Shown here piece after piece: positions 13,253-24,833 of a DNA stretch of 64,000 bases; the first letter of the stretch is position 1; every line of letters starts with the position of its first letter. The translations under genes were made by a program, and so were the position numbers. The DNA lies in NCBI RefSeq assembly GCF_001039355.2, contig NW_019775467.1, positions 126,628-190,627 of the forward strand. The letters are read 5' to 3'. Origin of the DNA: Lingula anatina. Its lineage: Eukaryota; Brachiopoda; Lingulata; Lingulida; Lingulidae. Below the pieces are notes generated by a model. It was not told where the DNA came from. It did no database searches and saw nothing but the letters and a program-made list of their open reading frames with translations.

Positions 13253-14460
13253 TGCAGTCTAACTAGTCCACACATCAAATATGACACCACCCACTAGAAA
13301 GCATGCTGAGATATAATAGTTTTGCCCCTGCTGACACAGTGAGCGTGGGAGGCAGAAATCCACTGTCAAGTGTGTTTGCAATATTTGATCCGTAGGAAAA
13401 AAAACAAAAACAAACAAAAAAAAAAAAAACAGCCACAAGACTATAACCCAGATGGGAGGGGGGTGAATACAACTTTTTTTGTATTAGATACTAGATATGG
13501 AGATAACGTAGGCAAGGAAATAATCACTTCCTGTATCCCTCTTCCTCTTTTGTTATTTGCATTACATCCACTTTCCTTGTTTTGTGTGATTATCTCCAAC
13601 CTCTGTGAAAAAAGTGGGCGGAGAAAAATGGATTGATTTCCTATAGATTAATTTTGTAATGTTTTACAATTTCCTTTGGTGCAATGAAGTGTTGTAATAA
13701 AGGTGACTGTTTTAAGAGATTTTTGTATAATAAATGGGAAATGTGGAGTCCTGTTATCAAGCAAGGAATATATTCATTACTGCATATGATAAGGTACGGG
13801 GTATTGCGGCATGATTTTGGAGGACTGAGCATGTGTAACTTTGGATGAGGTGATTATACATGCCTGCGTGTGTGTGTGTTTGTGTGTGTGTCCATGCGTG
13901 TGTGAGTGTGTGTGTGTGTGTGTGTGTGTAAAGGATGATTTGATAGTTCTGAAATGGGATTTTGCATTCTTGGGAAGGAACTTGCGTGTTGTGGTTATCG
14001 TAGTATTAGAAACATTTAGAAAAAAAACGTGGTGAAGATAATGTGTCTGTAATTTGTTTATTTTGTATGAAAAATGAGGTGTCCAAGTCGCCACACTGGA
14101 ATTGGAGAACAATTTTCACTGATTTTTTTATGGACAGACATCTAGCCATCACCCTGCTGAATTTTTTTTTGTTCATAGTCGCAATAGAAGAAAAACGTGC
14201 TACTCATTATTCTCAGACTTCCAGGAATGATTACTAGTAATAGAACTGGAGCTTTTAAGCTCAAGTGCAAAAACCAGCATGATTGAATGGGTTTTCATGG
14301 TTTTTGTTTGTAAATTATGAACTTTCTATAAACACATTATTTTCTAGTCTAACTCTGCATCATCCCTTAAAGATTTATAAACATTTATTTACAATATGAA
14401 TAAATATATATTTATCTTGTGTGACATATTCAAATAAATCAATAAAAGAAGAACCCCCTT
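13253..14460. other. non-coding with GT microsatellite
   Basis: An interrupted GT array lies at about 13866-13929. Frames of 64 and 111 codons on the two strands here are translations of this repeat (runs of Val/Cys or Thr/His) and are not genes. Confidence 0.6.
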
Positions 14461-14462
14461 TG

Positions 14463-14490
14463 ATTTGCATACATTTGCATAAATTTGCAT
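14463..14490 (+). promoter_or_regulatory. three octamer (POU-type) motifs in 10-bp phase
   Basis: ATTTGCAT, the canonical octamer recognised by POU-domain factors, occurs exactly three times, starting at 14463, 14473 and 14483. The 10-base spacing puts all three on the same face of the helix. The spacers differ (AC, AA), so this is not a perfect microsatellite. A further octamer-like word lies near 15534. Function is inferred from the motif only. Confidence 0.45.
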
Positions 14491-14636
14491 ATGCCTTCCT
14501 GTCTGTTAACTTACTTAGCAGTGAAAGTTTGAACTATATAATAGTATAGGTAGTGTTACATGAGGGAGATTGATTACCATAGCGTGATACTAATAGAGAA
14601 CAATCCTGAGCATTAAGATATTATGACTTGTGTAAC

Positions 14637-14885
14637 AAGGGGCTCATTTCCAATGGAACTATCATTCTTTGCAGATTGATGAAACTTCGTTGGGGCTGGC
14701 TGAATGCAATCAGTTTAATAGGTTAACATGCCTCCTCTTGTTTGCAAATTTACTTATATGATCATCAGCTTTTCTCTTTTCTACTTAACTCCAGGAGGAG
14801 GGATGTTAATCTTATTGCATTCAGTGAGTCCCCGCGGAGTTGGATCGATCTACATAGATCGATATTTTCATTGGGAACAAGCCCA
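14637..14885. mobile_element. MITE-like palindromic element, diverged member
   Basis: The outer ends GGGGCTCATTTCCAATGG and TTTTCATTGGGAACAAGCCC are inverted and resemble those of the 12339 mini-element. An inner part around 14823-14865 (GAGTCCCCGCGG, then GATCGATCTA) matches an arm of the 13020 and 62180 elements in reverse orientation. No coding capacity. Confidence 0.5.
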
Positions 14886-15370
14886 AAGTCTAATGCCTTT
14901 ACATATATCTTTCTTAACATGCCATGATTTTATAATTGTAACATGCAATGACACCATTTGTGATACCTGCCAACCCTGCAAAGTATATAAAAGGCAGCAA
15001 GATTGAGACACGGCCTGATCTCTGGTGCACATGTTCATACTAAGATCATAATGAAAAAATTCTCCCAAAAATGTTTTAATAGGTTCATCTCATGCTTTGA
15101 AATGAATTTTTTTTTGTTATTATGGTGATTTTGTTATCAATTAAATGCAATTTGTAATCTAAAGTACTACAAATATGTAAGTGTGAATATGTAGATTGAA
15201 AAAAAGAAGAAAAAAAAAACAATGCAGATTTGGAATCACATATACTTTACTATAGAGTTGCTTTCAAAAAATTCTTTCAGTTGTTGTGGACAATCAATAG
15301 AATAAGGCTTTTTTTTGCATCAAACAAAAATTAAGAAGAATTAAAAATGATTAACAAAGAAAATTGAATG
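14886..15370. other. non-coding, no gene seen
   Basis: AT-rich DNA with short homopolymers; nothing else recognised. Confidence 0.5.
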
Positions 15371-15379
15371 AAGTCCAAC

Positions 15380-15720
15380 TGGGGCTCACACAGAAAAAAA
15401 ATCCAAGAAATGACAAAACCAATATTTAAGGTTCAACGCTTTCCGTCCAGTGCAAAGCATGACTGCTTCAATAAACCAGTAAGAATACAGAAAATCTGCG
15501 AAGCACAAATTTCATTTTCTGGTAATTCCCTTGATTTGCATTTTTGCGCTGACTATTGTGCTATTACATAAAAACGAGAGAACCGGATATTAGGGTCCGC
15601 ATGGCCTGGAGACCCTATCCAATGAACTAAGCTGCAATTATTTATCGTATTCAGCAGCTTCTAGGAGACGGATAAAATACTTCTATTTAAGAGTCAGTCA
15701 GTGCTTTTGGTATTATATTA
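15380..15720. promoter_or_regulatory. candidate conserved non-coding block
   Basis: A second island of balanced, non-repetitive sequence in otherwise AT-rich homopolymeric DNA. It contains an octamer-like ATTTGCAT at about 15534, AATTATTTATCG, and a CTATTTAAGAGTCAGTCAG stretch. No exon can be built. I call it only on texture; cross-species conservation is untested. Confidence 0.22.
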
Positions 15721-17230
15721 TTGACTATGGGGGCAGCAACCATAAAAAAGGCTAAACAAGTGGACATTACAGCTGTGGGCAACAGCAGTAGTAGTGGGCA
15801 TTATGGTTGATGATTATTTGCGGAGGTTGCATAATAGCATTGGTGGAGATCCATCAAATATTAAAATTATAGTACTCTATGAATATCATTGTTAATAGGT
15901 CAACTTTCTGGTGTTTGCACATTTTTCATGCCCTTTTGGGGCACATGCCATGTGACAGCTAGGGCTGCAAGATATGGATTATAAATGCTGATACTGGAAA
16001 AGGGGTGGTGTTTGGGGGGGGGGGTGCGAAGAGAAAACAGAAATATTTTATCAATAGAAAAGGACTAAAATTAAGCTTAAAAACAAGAAACCTAGTGAAA
16101 TTATGACATGAATTATGTAAAAAAAAAAAAAGCAACAAAACCATTTAATTTCTAGTGACATTTTATCAGGAATTGTTGTATAAGTACCAAAACATAATTT
16201 TATTTCTTCACTTGTAAAAAGTAGGGCTTGCTTGTGATACAATGATATACAATACATATTATACCTACGCCAGGAATCAAAAATAAAACACTATCCATGT
16301 CCCTGGCACTAAACCAAACATGGTACAGCCCCAGAAGATGTATTATATAAATGATTGCATCTCATTTAGAAAAAAAATCTGTTGCACATTGCGTTGTGTA
16401 AACTTTGCACTTGGTGACTTGAGTTATAATTGTTTGGCCGGTAATGTGTGGAATATGTGATTTATAATGCAATGAAATGGAAAAATTATGTTTTTCTGTA
16501 TACTGGATTAAAGGTAGGTTGCCTTAAAAATATATTCAATAAGCATGTGTTGATAATGTGATTGTTTTTTAAATGATCTCATTGTTTTTCTCCAAAATGA
16601 TGTTTCTTAATTAGAACTGGATTATTAGTGATTTATGATTTGACATTTTTTGTTTTATTCTTTAGTTTTTATGCATGGACAGACAGTTTTTTGAATTTTA
16701 AAAAAAATTCAGTATTTGCATCTTGACTGATGTGAATCAGCAGGAATGATAGTTTTGGACTCAAACAAATGTTTTGTTTCACATGAAGATGAAAATGAGT
16801 TAAAATGAATTGAAAAGAATAAATGAAAAAAAAATCTGTTGATGGATCAGTTATTTTTTTATTGCATACCAGTAAAGTCGTAGAAGTTTGTTTGACACTG
16901 CAATTAAGTCAGAGAAACACTGCCAGAAAGCTGTATAAGCATCCTTTTTAAACAAAATATGAGCTTAAATTTTATTTTTTGCAGCCTTGTAAAAATTTGG
17001 TCATTCCCCCATTGTATATATAGCAGTGTGCCTTTTCAAAACTGATGCTTTGTAAATTAATGCAAATAGTTATCTTTTCAAGACTTTTTTACTGTCTGCA
17101 TCATAATTGAAACCCCTCGGTAAATATTTGAATGTGTCTTCAAAATAATATTTCATTTTCATTGAATAGACTGTCCAGAAAATTCAGCATAAGTTTGGTT
17201 TTAGTTATGTTTATTTTACTTCTTATATAG
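15721..17230. other. non-coding, no gene seen
   Basis: AT-rich DNA with many A- and T-runs and a G-run at about 16013-16024. Short frames only. No exon or element ends were found. Confidence 0.5.
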
Positions 17231-17870
17231 TGAAATTTACAGATACTGTATTTTAAGTCATTAGTTCATAAAATACAAATGTTCCTAGTGAGAGATAGCA
17301 ACAAAATTGAATGGCAAGTTACCCAGTAGTTCAGTGCTAAACAGTAAAAGCACCACAAATACCATGCAGAAATATATCTTTAATAATTCCGAAAATTTGT
17401 ATATCTGAAGGATCTGTAATTTTTCCCCCATTGAAAACATTTAAGTCATTAACATAAATAATAGGTAACCTTGAGCCACCAAAAATGGCATGATAATTCA
17501 CTTATCAAAAAGTCATCAATTATTGCGTAACTTAAAAGGCAAAGTCTGGAGTGGTGTTATCGCACAATATTGCTATATCATGTAGACCTGCTAGCATTAA
17601 CGTACATGACTCGGAATATTCCATATGAAAAATTGTGAATTTTGCAGGTACTGTATTTTTTAGGTCACTAATTCTTAGATATAGAACATTCTTATTGAGT
17701 GGAAGCAGCAGAAAGTTCTGAAAATGCTGGCTACCTCAGTTGGATTTTATTGAACAAAAGCACTGCGGATTTTAAACAAAAATATATGTTTGATGGTTCC
17801 AAGAATATATAACTGAAAAATGAATATTTTTTCCTATTGAAAAATCGCTTTGTTACCTACATATGTGCCC
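17231..17870 (+). repeat. degenerate tandem repeat of about 410 bp, at the gap edge
   Basis: The text at about 17231-17440 (TACTGTATTTTAAGTCA, then AAAAGCACCACAAATACC, then TTTTTCCCCCATTGAAAA) recurs in the same order at about 17647-17855 (TACTGTATTTTTTAGGTCA, then AAAAGCACTGCGGATTTT, then TTTTTTCCTATTGAAAA). The second copy runs straight into the run of unknown bases at 17877. Confidence 0.65.
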
Positions 17871-17876
17871 CCGCCC

Positions 17877-18797
17877 NNNNNNNNNNNNNNNNNNNNNNNN
17901 NNNNNNNNNNNNNNNNNNNNNNNNNNNNNNNNNNNNNNNNNNNNNNNNNNNNNNNNNNNNNNNNNNNNNNNNNNNNNNNNNNNNNNNNNNNNNNNNNNNN
18001 NNNNNNNNNNNNNNNNNNNNNNNNNNNNNNNNNNNNNNNNNNNNNNNNNNNNNNNNNNNNNNNNNNNNNNNNNNNNNNNNNNNNNNNNNNNNNNNNNNNN
18101 NNNNNNNNNNNNNNNNNNNNNNNNNNNNNNNNNNNNNNNNNNNNNNNNNNNNNNNNNNNNNNNNNNNNNNNNNNNNNNNNNNNNNNNNNNNNNNNNNNNN
18201 NNNNNNNNNNNNNNNNNNNNNNNNNNNNNNNNNNNNNNNNNNNNNNNNNNNNNNNNNNNNNNNNNNNNNNNNNNNNNNNNNNNNNNNNNNNNNNNNNNNN
18301 NNNNNNNNNNNNNNNNNNNNNNNNNNNNNNNNNNNNNNNNNNNNNNNNNNNNNNNNNNNNNNNNNNNNNNNNNNNNNNNNNNNNNNNNNNNNNNNNNNNN
18401 NNNNNNNNNNNNNNNNNNNNNNNNNNNNNNNNNNNNNNNNNNNNNNNNNNNNNNNNNNNNNNNNNNNNNNNNNNNNNNNNNNNNNNNNNNNNNNNNNNNN
18501 NNNNNNNNNNNNNNNNNNNNNNNNNNNNNNNNNNNNNNNNNNNNNNNNNNNNNNNNNNNNNNNNNNNNNNNNNNNNNNNNNNNNNNNNNNNNNNNNNNNN
18601 NNNNNNNNNNNNNNNNNNNNNNNNNNNNNNNNNNNNNNNNNNNNNNNNNNNNNNNNNNNNNNNNNNNNNNNNNNNNNNNNNNNNNNNNNNNNNNNNNNNN
18701 NNNNNNNNNNNNNNNNNNNNNNNNNNNNNNNNNNNNNNNNNNNNNNNNNNNNNNNNNNNNNNNNNNNNNNNNNNNNNNNNNNNNNNNNNNNNNNNNN
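17877..18797. other. assembly gap, 921 unknown bases
   Basis: All bases are N. Six apparent long frames of 320-377 codons crossing this region on both strands are produced entirely by the unknown bases and are not genes. Confidence 1.
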
Positions 18798-19200
18798 TTT
18801 TTCGCGCCATTTTGCCACAGATTAACAAACTTGCAAAGCACTGCATAGCTCATTTTACACACTGCAAAACCGACCACTTGCATGCAAAATTTCAAATTCT
18901 TCTATGCAGTAGTTGCCGACATATGGATACTTTTTTGACAGAACCGTGCTTTGCCAAAGCCAAGCTTTGACCTGCCCAAAGGAGCACTACCCAATTAAAT
19001 TACTTCATATTACATAATGCAGCAGCGTAACAAACCTGGTATTCAGTTAATTGGAAGCGACACACCTGACTACACACTTCTCCATTCACATATCTTATAT
19101 GAGATATTAGTTTTTTGAAAAAAGAACGCATTTCTACCTAGGCACACCTTCGAAAGTGAAATATTCCATATTAAATGTCAAGTCTGTATATAAATAAAAT
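18798..19200. other. non-coding, no gene seen
   Basis: Unique-looking sequence between the gap and the CR1-like fragment; no exon or element ends recognised. Confidence 0.5.
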
Positions 19201-19775
19201 CTAAGAGATATAGACAGAATTAAAAATGTGGGTCTTTAAAAGAGATTTAAAATTGTCAAAGTCTTCTGTTTTCCTAATAAAATTTGGTAGACCATTCCAC
19301 ACTTTTGGGGCGTAGATTATAAAAGCACGATCTCCATAACTTTTTAGGCACCCCTTCTCTAAAACAGAATGTTCTAAAATAAAATCATTCTCAGTATTAA
19401 AACGTGTGGACCGCCGTGGTAGGTTTAAACAGATAAGATCAGATAAATATAATGGTCCTTGTGAATGGATCGCCTTAAAAATAATACTAAGTACTTTAAA
19501 ATCAATCCTCTGCTTCACAGGCAGCCAGTGTAATTCTTTCAGAATGGGAGTGATATGGTGTGTACTATTGTACTTAATTTGACAAACCAGTCTTGCAGCT
19601 GAGTTTTGAATAACTTGTAACTATTTAATCTGATAGTCACAAATACCAAAGAGGAGGCTATTGCAGTAATCTAATCTTGATGATATAAATGCATGTACTA
19701 ATTTTTCAGTGGTTTTGTTATCTAACACTTTTCTTATTTTTCCAATGCGCCATAGTGCATAATGCTGATTTACAC
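19201..19775 (-). pseudogene. CR1-like non-LTR retrotransposon, 3' end of reverse transcriptase
   Basis: The - strand encodes the C-terminal part of a CR1-type reverse transcriptase. In order, an SRLDYCNSLLFG motif, then NSAARLVCQI, then LHWLPVKQRIDFKVL, then the GDRAF...APKVWNGLP signature, and finally FKSLLKTHIF before the stop. These words are hallmarks of the CR1/Rex thumb and C-terminal region. There is one in-frame stop (about 19625) after the SRLDYCNSLLFG block. Only about 190 codons remain and the endonuclease and catalytic palm are absent, so this is a dead 5'-truncated copy, the common fate of such insertions. Confidence 0.85.
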
Positions 19776-20590
19776 ACTTCAGACTTAGCAAGACGACGAG
19801 TTTTCTTAAATATTCTGAATATCAGAGCAAACAAGTCACAATAAAATTAAAATACGAACAAGTGCTGTACATCTAACATCAGAAATATTCCAAGAGTTAT
19901 TTGCTTCATTCTTAAAACATCAAAAATGGCATAATGGTTATGATCCAATCCACAAGAAATCCAGTGTGAATTTTGACCAATATAGAAAGATATTGCTAGA
20001 TCTAGTTATAAATAAAACAAGATTTTTTAATTGAATAAATATTTACAAAGAAGTCTGGCCTATGACCAGGTTGTACTTTTTAAAGCCTGAAAGGGTTTTG
20101 ATTAAAAAAATCATTCAACGTTGCATTCTATTCGTAAGTGGTTAGTGCGTGCCACGTATGCAGGTGGCAAAACAAAGTCAAGAAATGAGTACAATTTCCA
20201 CAGCCATCGCACCATGCAATTAGCGTCCCGGCTTGAAAGGACATCTCAGGCGGCCCGTCCGACTCGCAAGGCAGACTTGCGCCTTTCCATTGAAACCTTT
20301 CCTCTACCTCTAGGAACTCTACGTCCTGCACTGCACCCAAAATTCGTAGGGGACGTAAGGTCCTAAAATTCGTGCGTCCGGTTGTGACCGAGGCTTTAGT
20401 AGCGTTTGAGGCAATAATTGCGTTGCATTTGCTAAGGCTTCGAGATAGCAGATGGGTGCAATCGCCATCGCAAATATTGATCGCTGTGCTGACTATTTGC
20501 GAAGCTTTCGACTTATAGACCCCAGGGGCACAGGCATAGGGATTCGCAAGTTTTTTTCTCAGAGGTACAGAGTGACTCAATCTTTCATAA
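19776..20590. other. non-coding; GC-richer island at 20121-20500
   Basis: The block around 20121-20500 is clearly more GC-rich than its neighbours and contains overlapping frames of 81 (+) and 159 (-) codons without recognisable domains. It precedes an integrase fragment and may be decayed retroelement sequence, but I cannot identify it. Confidence 0.4.
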
Positions 20591-20594
20591 GCTT

Positions 20595-20860
20595 GAAACC
20601 GATGCATTTATCAATGTTTTACGACGTTTTATTGCGCGTCGTGGGAACGTTGCAGAACTGTGGAGCAATAATGGAACTAACTTCAAGGACACTCACAAAG
20701 AACTACAGCAGGCACTTGAAAACATGAAGCACGGTGTCATTCACAACGATATGCGTAAAGCTGGAGTTGACAGGTATTTCATTCCGCCTACAGCAAGCAA
20801 TATGGGCGGAGCAAGGGAACGTATGATGCGCATTATAATGTTTGCAAAGATGGAAATACA
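20595..20860 (+). pseudogene. BEL/Pao integrase core fragment
   Basis: Frame-by-frame reading gives an integrase core: FINVLRRFIARRGNVAELW, then SNNGTNF, and, after about 40 residues, PPTASNMGGARERM. These match the central part of BEL/Pao integrases, and the intact element at 53299-54252 shows the same order. The second catalytic Asp of the DDE triad, normally in SDNGTNF, is Asn here. The fragment ends after RIIM with no further recognisable sequence. It is an isolated dead piece, on the strand opposite to the large BEL element. Confidence 0.8.
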
Positions 20861-20881
20861 TCACTTTCAAGTTTTGAGCTG

Positions 20882-21345
20882 TAGATAAGGTAGTTAGGAA
20901 GTGGCAATAAAATGTGACGGGACATAAAAGTTGTTTAGTTCTTACCTCACGTAATCATTGATTACGGGACGTAATCAATAAGACGTAATCAATAAGTCAA
21001 TACTATGTGATAGGTATACTAAGTTGTCATGATAAGAGCCTGGCTTTTCCAGGAAGAACCAAAAAAAAAAAAAAAAAAAAAACAGTTTCCATATAAGGAT
21101 ATATAATTCGTGTCATAACCAATGACACAGGCTTACCCCACTTACTCTTGCAGAAGATTGAGGCCGCAACAGAAGGAGAATAAAAGAAGTTTAAATTTCC
21201 CTGCCTTCAATACGGTAAGTAAAAAAATATTTATAATGAAAAGAATGTTGTTTACCAAACAGCCTGTACCAAAATGGACATATATATAAGCACAAAATAT
21301 GATCAAAATATTCCTAGATATCGTTAAGCATGCAAGCAGGAACAT
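20882..21345 (+). repeat. interspersed repeat cassette, copy 1
   Basis: Shares blocks with copies at 22115-22385 and 22848-22995: GTAGATAAGGTAGTTAGGAA, AGAGCCTGGCTTTTCC, GAAGAACC-A-run-CAGTTT, and CTCTTGCAGAAG...GGCCGCAACAGA. In this copy the short A-run of the other copies has become 22 A (21061-21082). Downstream, 21238-21345 matches 24285-24325 and 25719-25790, where a LINE fragment separates the two halves. Confidence 0.75.
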
Positions 21346-22114
21346 TTACAATATAGTATGAATATAAGAAATCTAATATATTTCTTGGAAGTTTTCAACC
21401 TTAAGCAGTACCCATAGTTAGGTTGCTACATCATTTCTCCTTACTTTATTCTTACAACCTCAAATCATATCTGTATTAATTACCACAAGTTTTGGCTTGA
21501 TAAAAAGAAAAATAGAGATTCATGAAAGGTATTTAAGACCAACAGATGATTCCATATTGCTATTATTCTGAATCATGAAAAGGATGATGCTATTCCATTC
21601 CATATGCTGACGTATCTGAATAACTAATGTGGTCAGTGTTTGCGAAGATGAACATACATTTGTTTGCGAGTTTTGAGCAGAAGTATTGAATACTTGTGAA
21701 TGAAAACTGATTAAGTTCTGACTTCAGTTCATTCCATTACAGGACTATTTTTACTTCTCTTACTATTGTTGCTGTGGAAGTAGTAAAGCAAATCGTTTTC
21801 GACCTATACTTTTAGGGTATAGCAATGTTATTTCAAAATGGGATCGGGGAGAAAGTTCTAGAATATCGTGAATTCCCTCAGTTGTTTAGATGTAAATGAG
21901 GTAAGCTGTTATTTTTAGTTACCCTAGGTAGAAACCAGCGTGTCACATGTCTTATCAGTTTGAAAGCCGCGTGGATTACTTGAAGGGTAAACAAACATAG
22001 GTTACTAAGCATCAACAATCTGTTAGGCAGTGCGATTTTCTTGTTTTTCTGTTAAGCAGAAAATGTAATGTAAATGGAGAGCGATGAAAGAGTTTGAAGG
22101 AAGAGGACGATAAT
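21346..22114. other. non-coding, repeat-related
   Basis: Part of the same mosaic: GAGTTTTGAGCAGAAGTATT at about 21669 resembles 25809-25830. No gene seen. Confidence 0.45.
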
Positions 22115-22380
22115 GTAGATAAGGTTGTTAGGAAGTGGCAACAAAGAATATGAAGGAAAATGAAAGTTGTTTAGTTCTTACCTCTTGTGATCAAAAAGTC
22201 AAAGTCAATACCATTGTGACAGGTTTACTAATTTTTCTTGATAAGAGCCTGGCTTTTCCAAGAAGAACCAAAAACAGTTTAAATAGTTTTTCATACGTAG
22301 ATATCCAATTGATGTCAAAATCAATGACTCAAGCTCACTCCACTTACTCTTGCAGAAAACAGTGGCTGCAACAAACGGAG

Positions 22381-22424
<44 letters not shown>

Positions 22425-22608
22425 CATGAAAGATGTTATTGAAATATATAAAAGGTGGTTAAAATTTTAAAGTGTAAAAAAAAGAGGAAGAATGAAAAGA
22501 AAAGAAAATAGCAGATGTGGTGATAACGAGAATTGGTAGATGGTTATAGTCGGAGAGTTTGTGAAGTACAGTTAATGCGTGGTATGTACGCATTCTGCGA
22601 CACAGACA
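22115..22608 (+). repeat. interspersed repeat cassette, copy 2
   Basis: Runs from GTAGATAAGGTTGTTAGGAA through the AGAGCCTGGCTTTTCC block, an (AT)n array at 22385-22422, to GATGTGGTGATAACGAGAA and TATGTACGCATTCTGCGACA. The same order, with the AT array longer, is found at 22848-23262, so this is a direct repeat of roughly 400 bp with a spacing of about 630 bp. Confidence 0.85.
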
Positions 22609-22847
22609 AGCATCGAACGCATTCTCGCTGGCGATATTTATCTCAGGTAAAAATCTGCCTGAGTGTTATTTTCAAAGAGCAGCTCCCGCAACCTTGGGGG
22701 CACTAGATAAAATCTGGACACCAGGTTTAAGAAGGAGCTAGAGAAACAAAGGAATGATTTTTCCTGCAAAGCTTCAAAGAATTTTGACACGGACTTGACC
22801 CAGCTTACCCCTCCAAACTAACAGGGTGACATGGGCAATTTTTACAA

Positions 22848-22991
22848 ACAAATAAGAGCCTGGCTTTTCCAAGAAGAACCAAAAACAGTTTAAATAGTTT
22901 TTCATACGTGGATATCCAATTGGTGTCATAATCAATGACTCAAGCTCACTCCACATACTTTTGCAGAGAAGAGTGGCCGCAACAGACGGAT

Positions 22992-23060
<69 letters not shown>

Positions 23061-23262
23061 TGAAAGATGTTATTGAAATATATAAAAGGTGGTTAAATTT
23101 TTAAAGTGTAAAAAAAAAAAAAAAAAGAAAAGAGGAAGAACGAAAAGAAAAAAAAAATAGCAGATGTGGTGATAACGAGAAGTTGGTAGATGGTTATAGT
23201 CGGAGAGTTTGTGAAGTACAGTTAATGCGTGGTATGTACGCATTCTGCGACACAGACAAGCA
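22848..23262 (+). repeat. interspersed repeat cassette, copy 3
   Basis: Third copy of the cassette, with an (AT)n array at about 22997-23057. Its right end passes directly into Penelope-like reverse transcriptase sequence, suggesting that the cassette is the flank or untranslated part of a Penelope-like element. Confidence 0.8.
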
Positions 23263-23875
23263 TGCAACAGCTCATATTAGCCCCCACTTATACTGCACTT
23301 GTCTTAGGATACATCGAAAAAGACTTATACAAAAAATGCAAAGAATGTTTTGGACTCGAATTTAGGATTCAATTAGAAAACACATGGAAACGTTTCCTTG
23401 ATGACTGCTTTATAATTTGGGACAAAACAGAAAATGAATTGGAAGACTTCAACCTGATCCTTTACAACCTACATCCCTCTTTACACTTTACGATGGATTC
23501 AAATTCAACACAACTCCCATTCCTCGATGTTATGGTAATGAGTGTAAAAGGAAAAACTGAGACAGATGTGGATTACAAAACAACAGACACAAAACAATAT
23601 CTCACTTTTAACTAGTGTCATCCCTGACACATTAAGCACAACATACCATACGATCTAGCTCGAAGACTATGCACAATTGTCTCTAATGAAACCATTTTAA
23701 AACAAAGGCTCAAAGAGCTGGAAGGATTTCTATTGAGGAGACAATACCCGAGACAACTGATACAAACTGGAATTAAAAAAAACAAAACAGATACGGAAGA
23801 CGACCTGAGGACCACCAAAGACAAAGTTAAAAAGGAAGCCATACCATTCATATCAAAGGTTGGCCTCTTTGCAAC
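23262..23875 (+). pseudogene. Penelope-like element, reverse transcriptase C-terminal half
   Basis: The + strand reads TWKRFLDDCFIIW (palm motif with the FLDD catalytic pair), then LPFLDVMV, then TDTKQYLTF and, after an in-frame stop at 23613, a block with IPYDLARRLCTIVSNE and LEGFLLRRQYP. This order (xxDD, FLDV, K-TDT-YL, HP, IPY-LARR) is characteristic of Penelope-like reverse transcriptases. Two in-frame stops and the missing N-terminal half show that it is inactive. Roughly 200 codons remain. Confidence 0.8.
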
Positions 23876-24245
23876 CCCACAATTTGAAATGTGTGCACTA
23901 TTTGTCTGGAATTATAATTTAAATGTTGATACTTCTGGCGCACACTAAGTTTATATCATCTATCAACATTATTCAATGTTTATCAGTAATACGCTTTATT
24001 TCTTTTTATTAATGCGACTTCCAATAAAAGCGGCCATCATCGGCCAAATTTCAAACATCACACTTGAGTCTGTTACATTACTAACGCGGACATATCCTAA
24101 TTCTTACATCAACTTAGATCAAGGAGACATAAATACCCATTGTTAGAGACATCACACTGAGCCTTTATGACATCATATAGTAACCAAAGTAAACAAACTC
24201 CCTGAAGATGCAATGAAACCGGTAGGGGCAAAATAGCTGCTGTTC

Positions 24246-24284
<39 letters not shown>
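23876..24284. other. non-coding with GT microsatellite
   Basis: Ends in a GT array at 24247-24281. No gene seen. Confidence 0.5.
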
Positions 24285-24833
24285 GGAAAGAATGTTATTT
24301 ACCAAACAGCCTGTACCAAAATGGATATATATGGTAAAAAAATATATATTCAATTCAATTCGATTCAATTTATTTCTGTACTGGTACATAGATTGTCATG
24401 ACCTTGTACAATATGATATACTAATGACGATACAATACAATTAGTGCATTACCATTTCTCTAGTTGGTATTATGTTGCCTAGCCATTTGTGAATGAAAAA
24501 AATAATCTTTATATGATGAATATACGTACTAGTAAAATTACTCATTAAATATTCTATCTAAGCAATGAGATAAACCTTGGTGTGACTATAAATTTACCAT
24601 AAACATACTATAAACATGTTACACAAAAGGATATGTTTAAACTTAAAACCATAGTTACATAGCTGTTTACATGGCTGTTTAAAGACAGTTTGATGACATA
24701 GATAATTACGATTACTGACAATTACATAAGACAGATAAGTAAATAAGTTACACAATATTGTACCATGTTCAGTCCCACTGCCGAGTCACTTCTCACAACA
24801 GTGGGACCATACACTGACATTTTAAGGGATATG

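Noticed and set aside
13777-14112. 111-codon and 64-codon frames over the GT array
   Set aside because: Translated microsatellite (His/Thr or Val/Cys runs).
17834-18970. Six long open frames (320-377 codons) on both strands
   Set aside because: They consist almost entirely of unknown bases in the assembly gap.
20128-20607. 159-codon frame on the - strand
   Set aside because: No recognisable domain; it lies opposite decayed BEL-related sequence and has an atypical Ser/Cys-rich composition without splice support.
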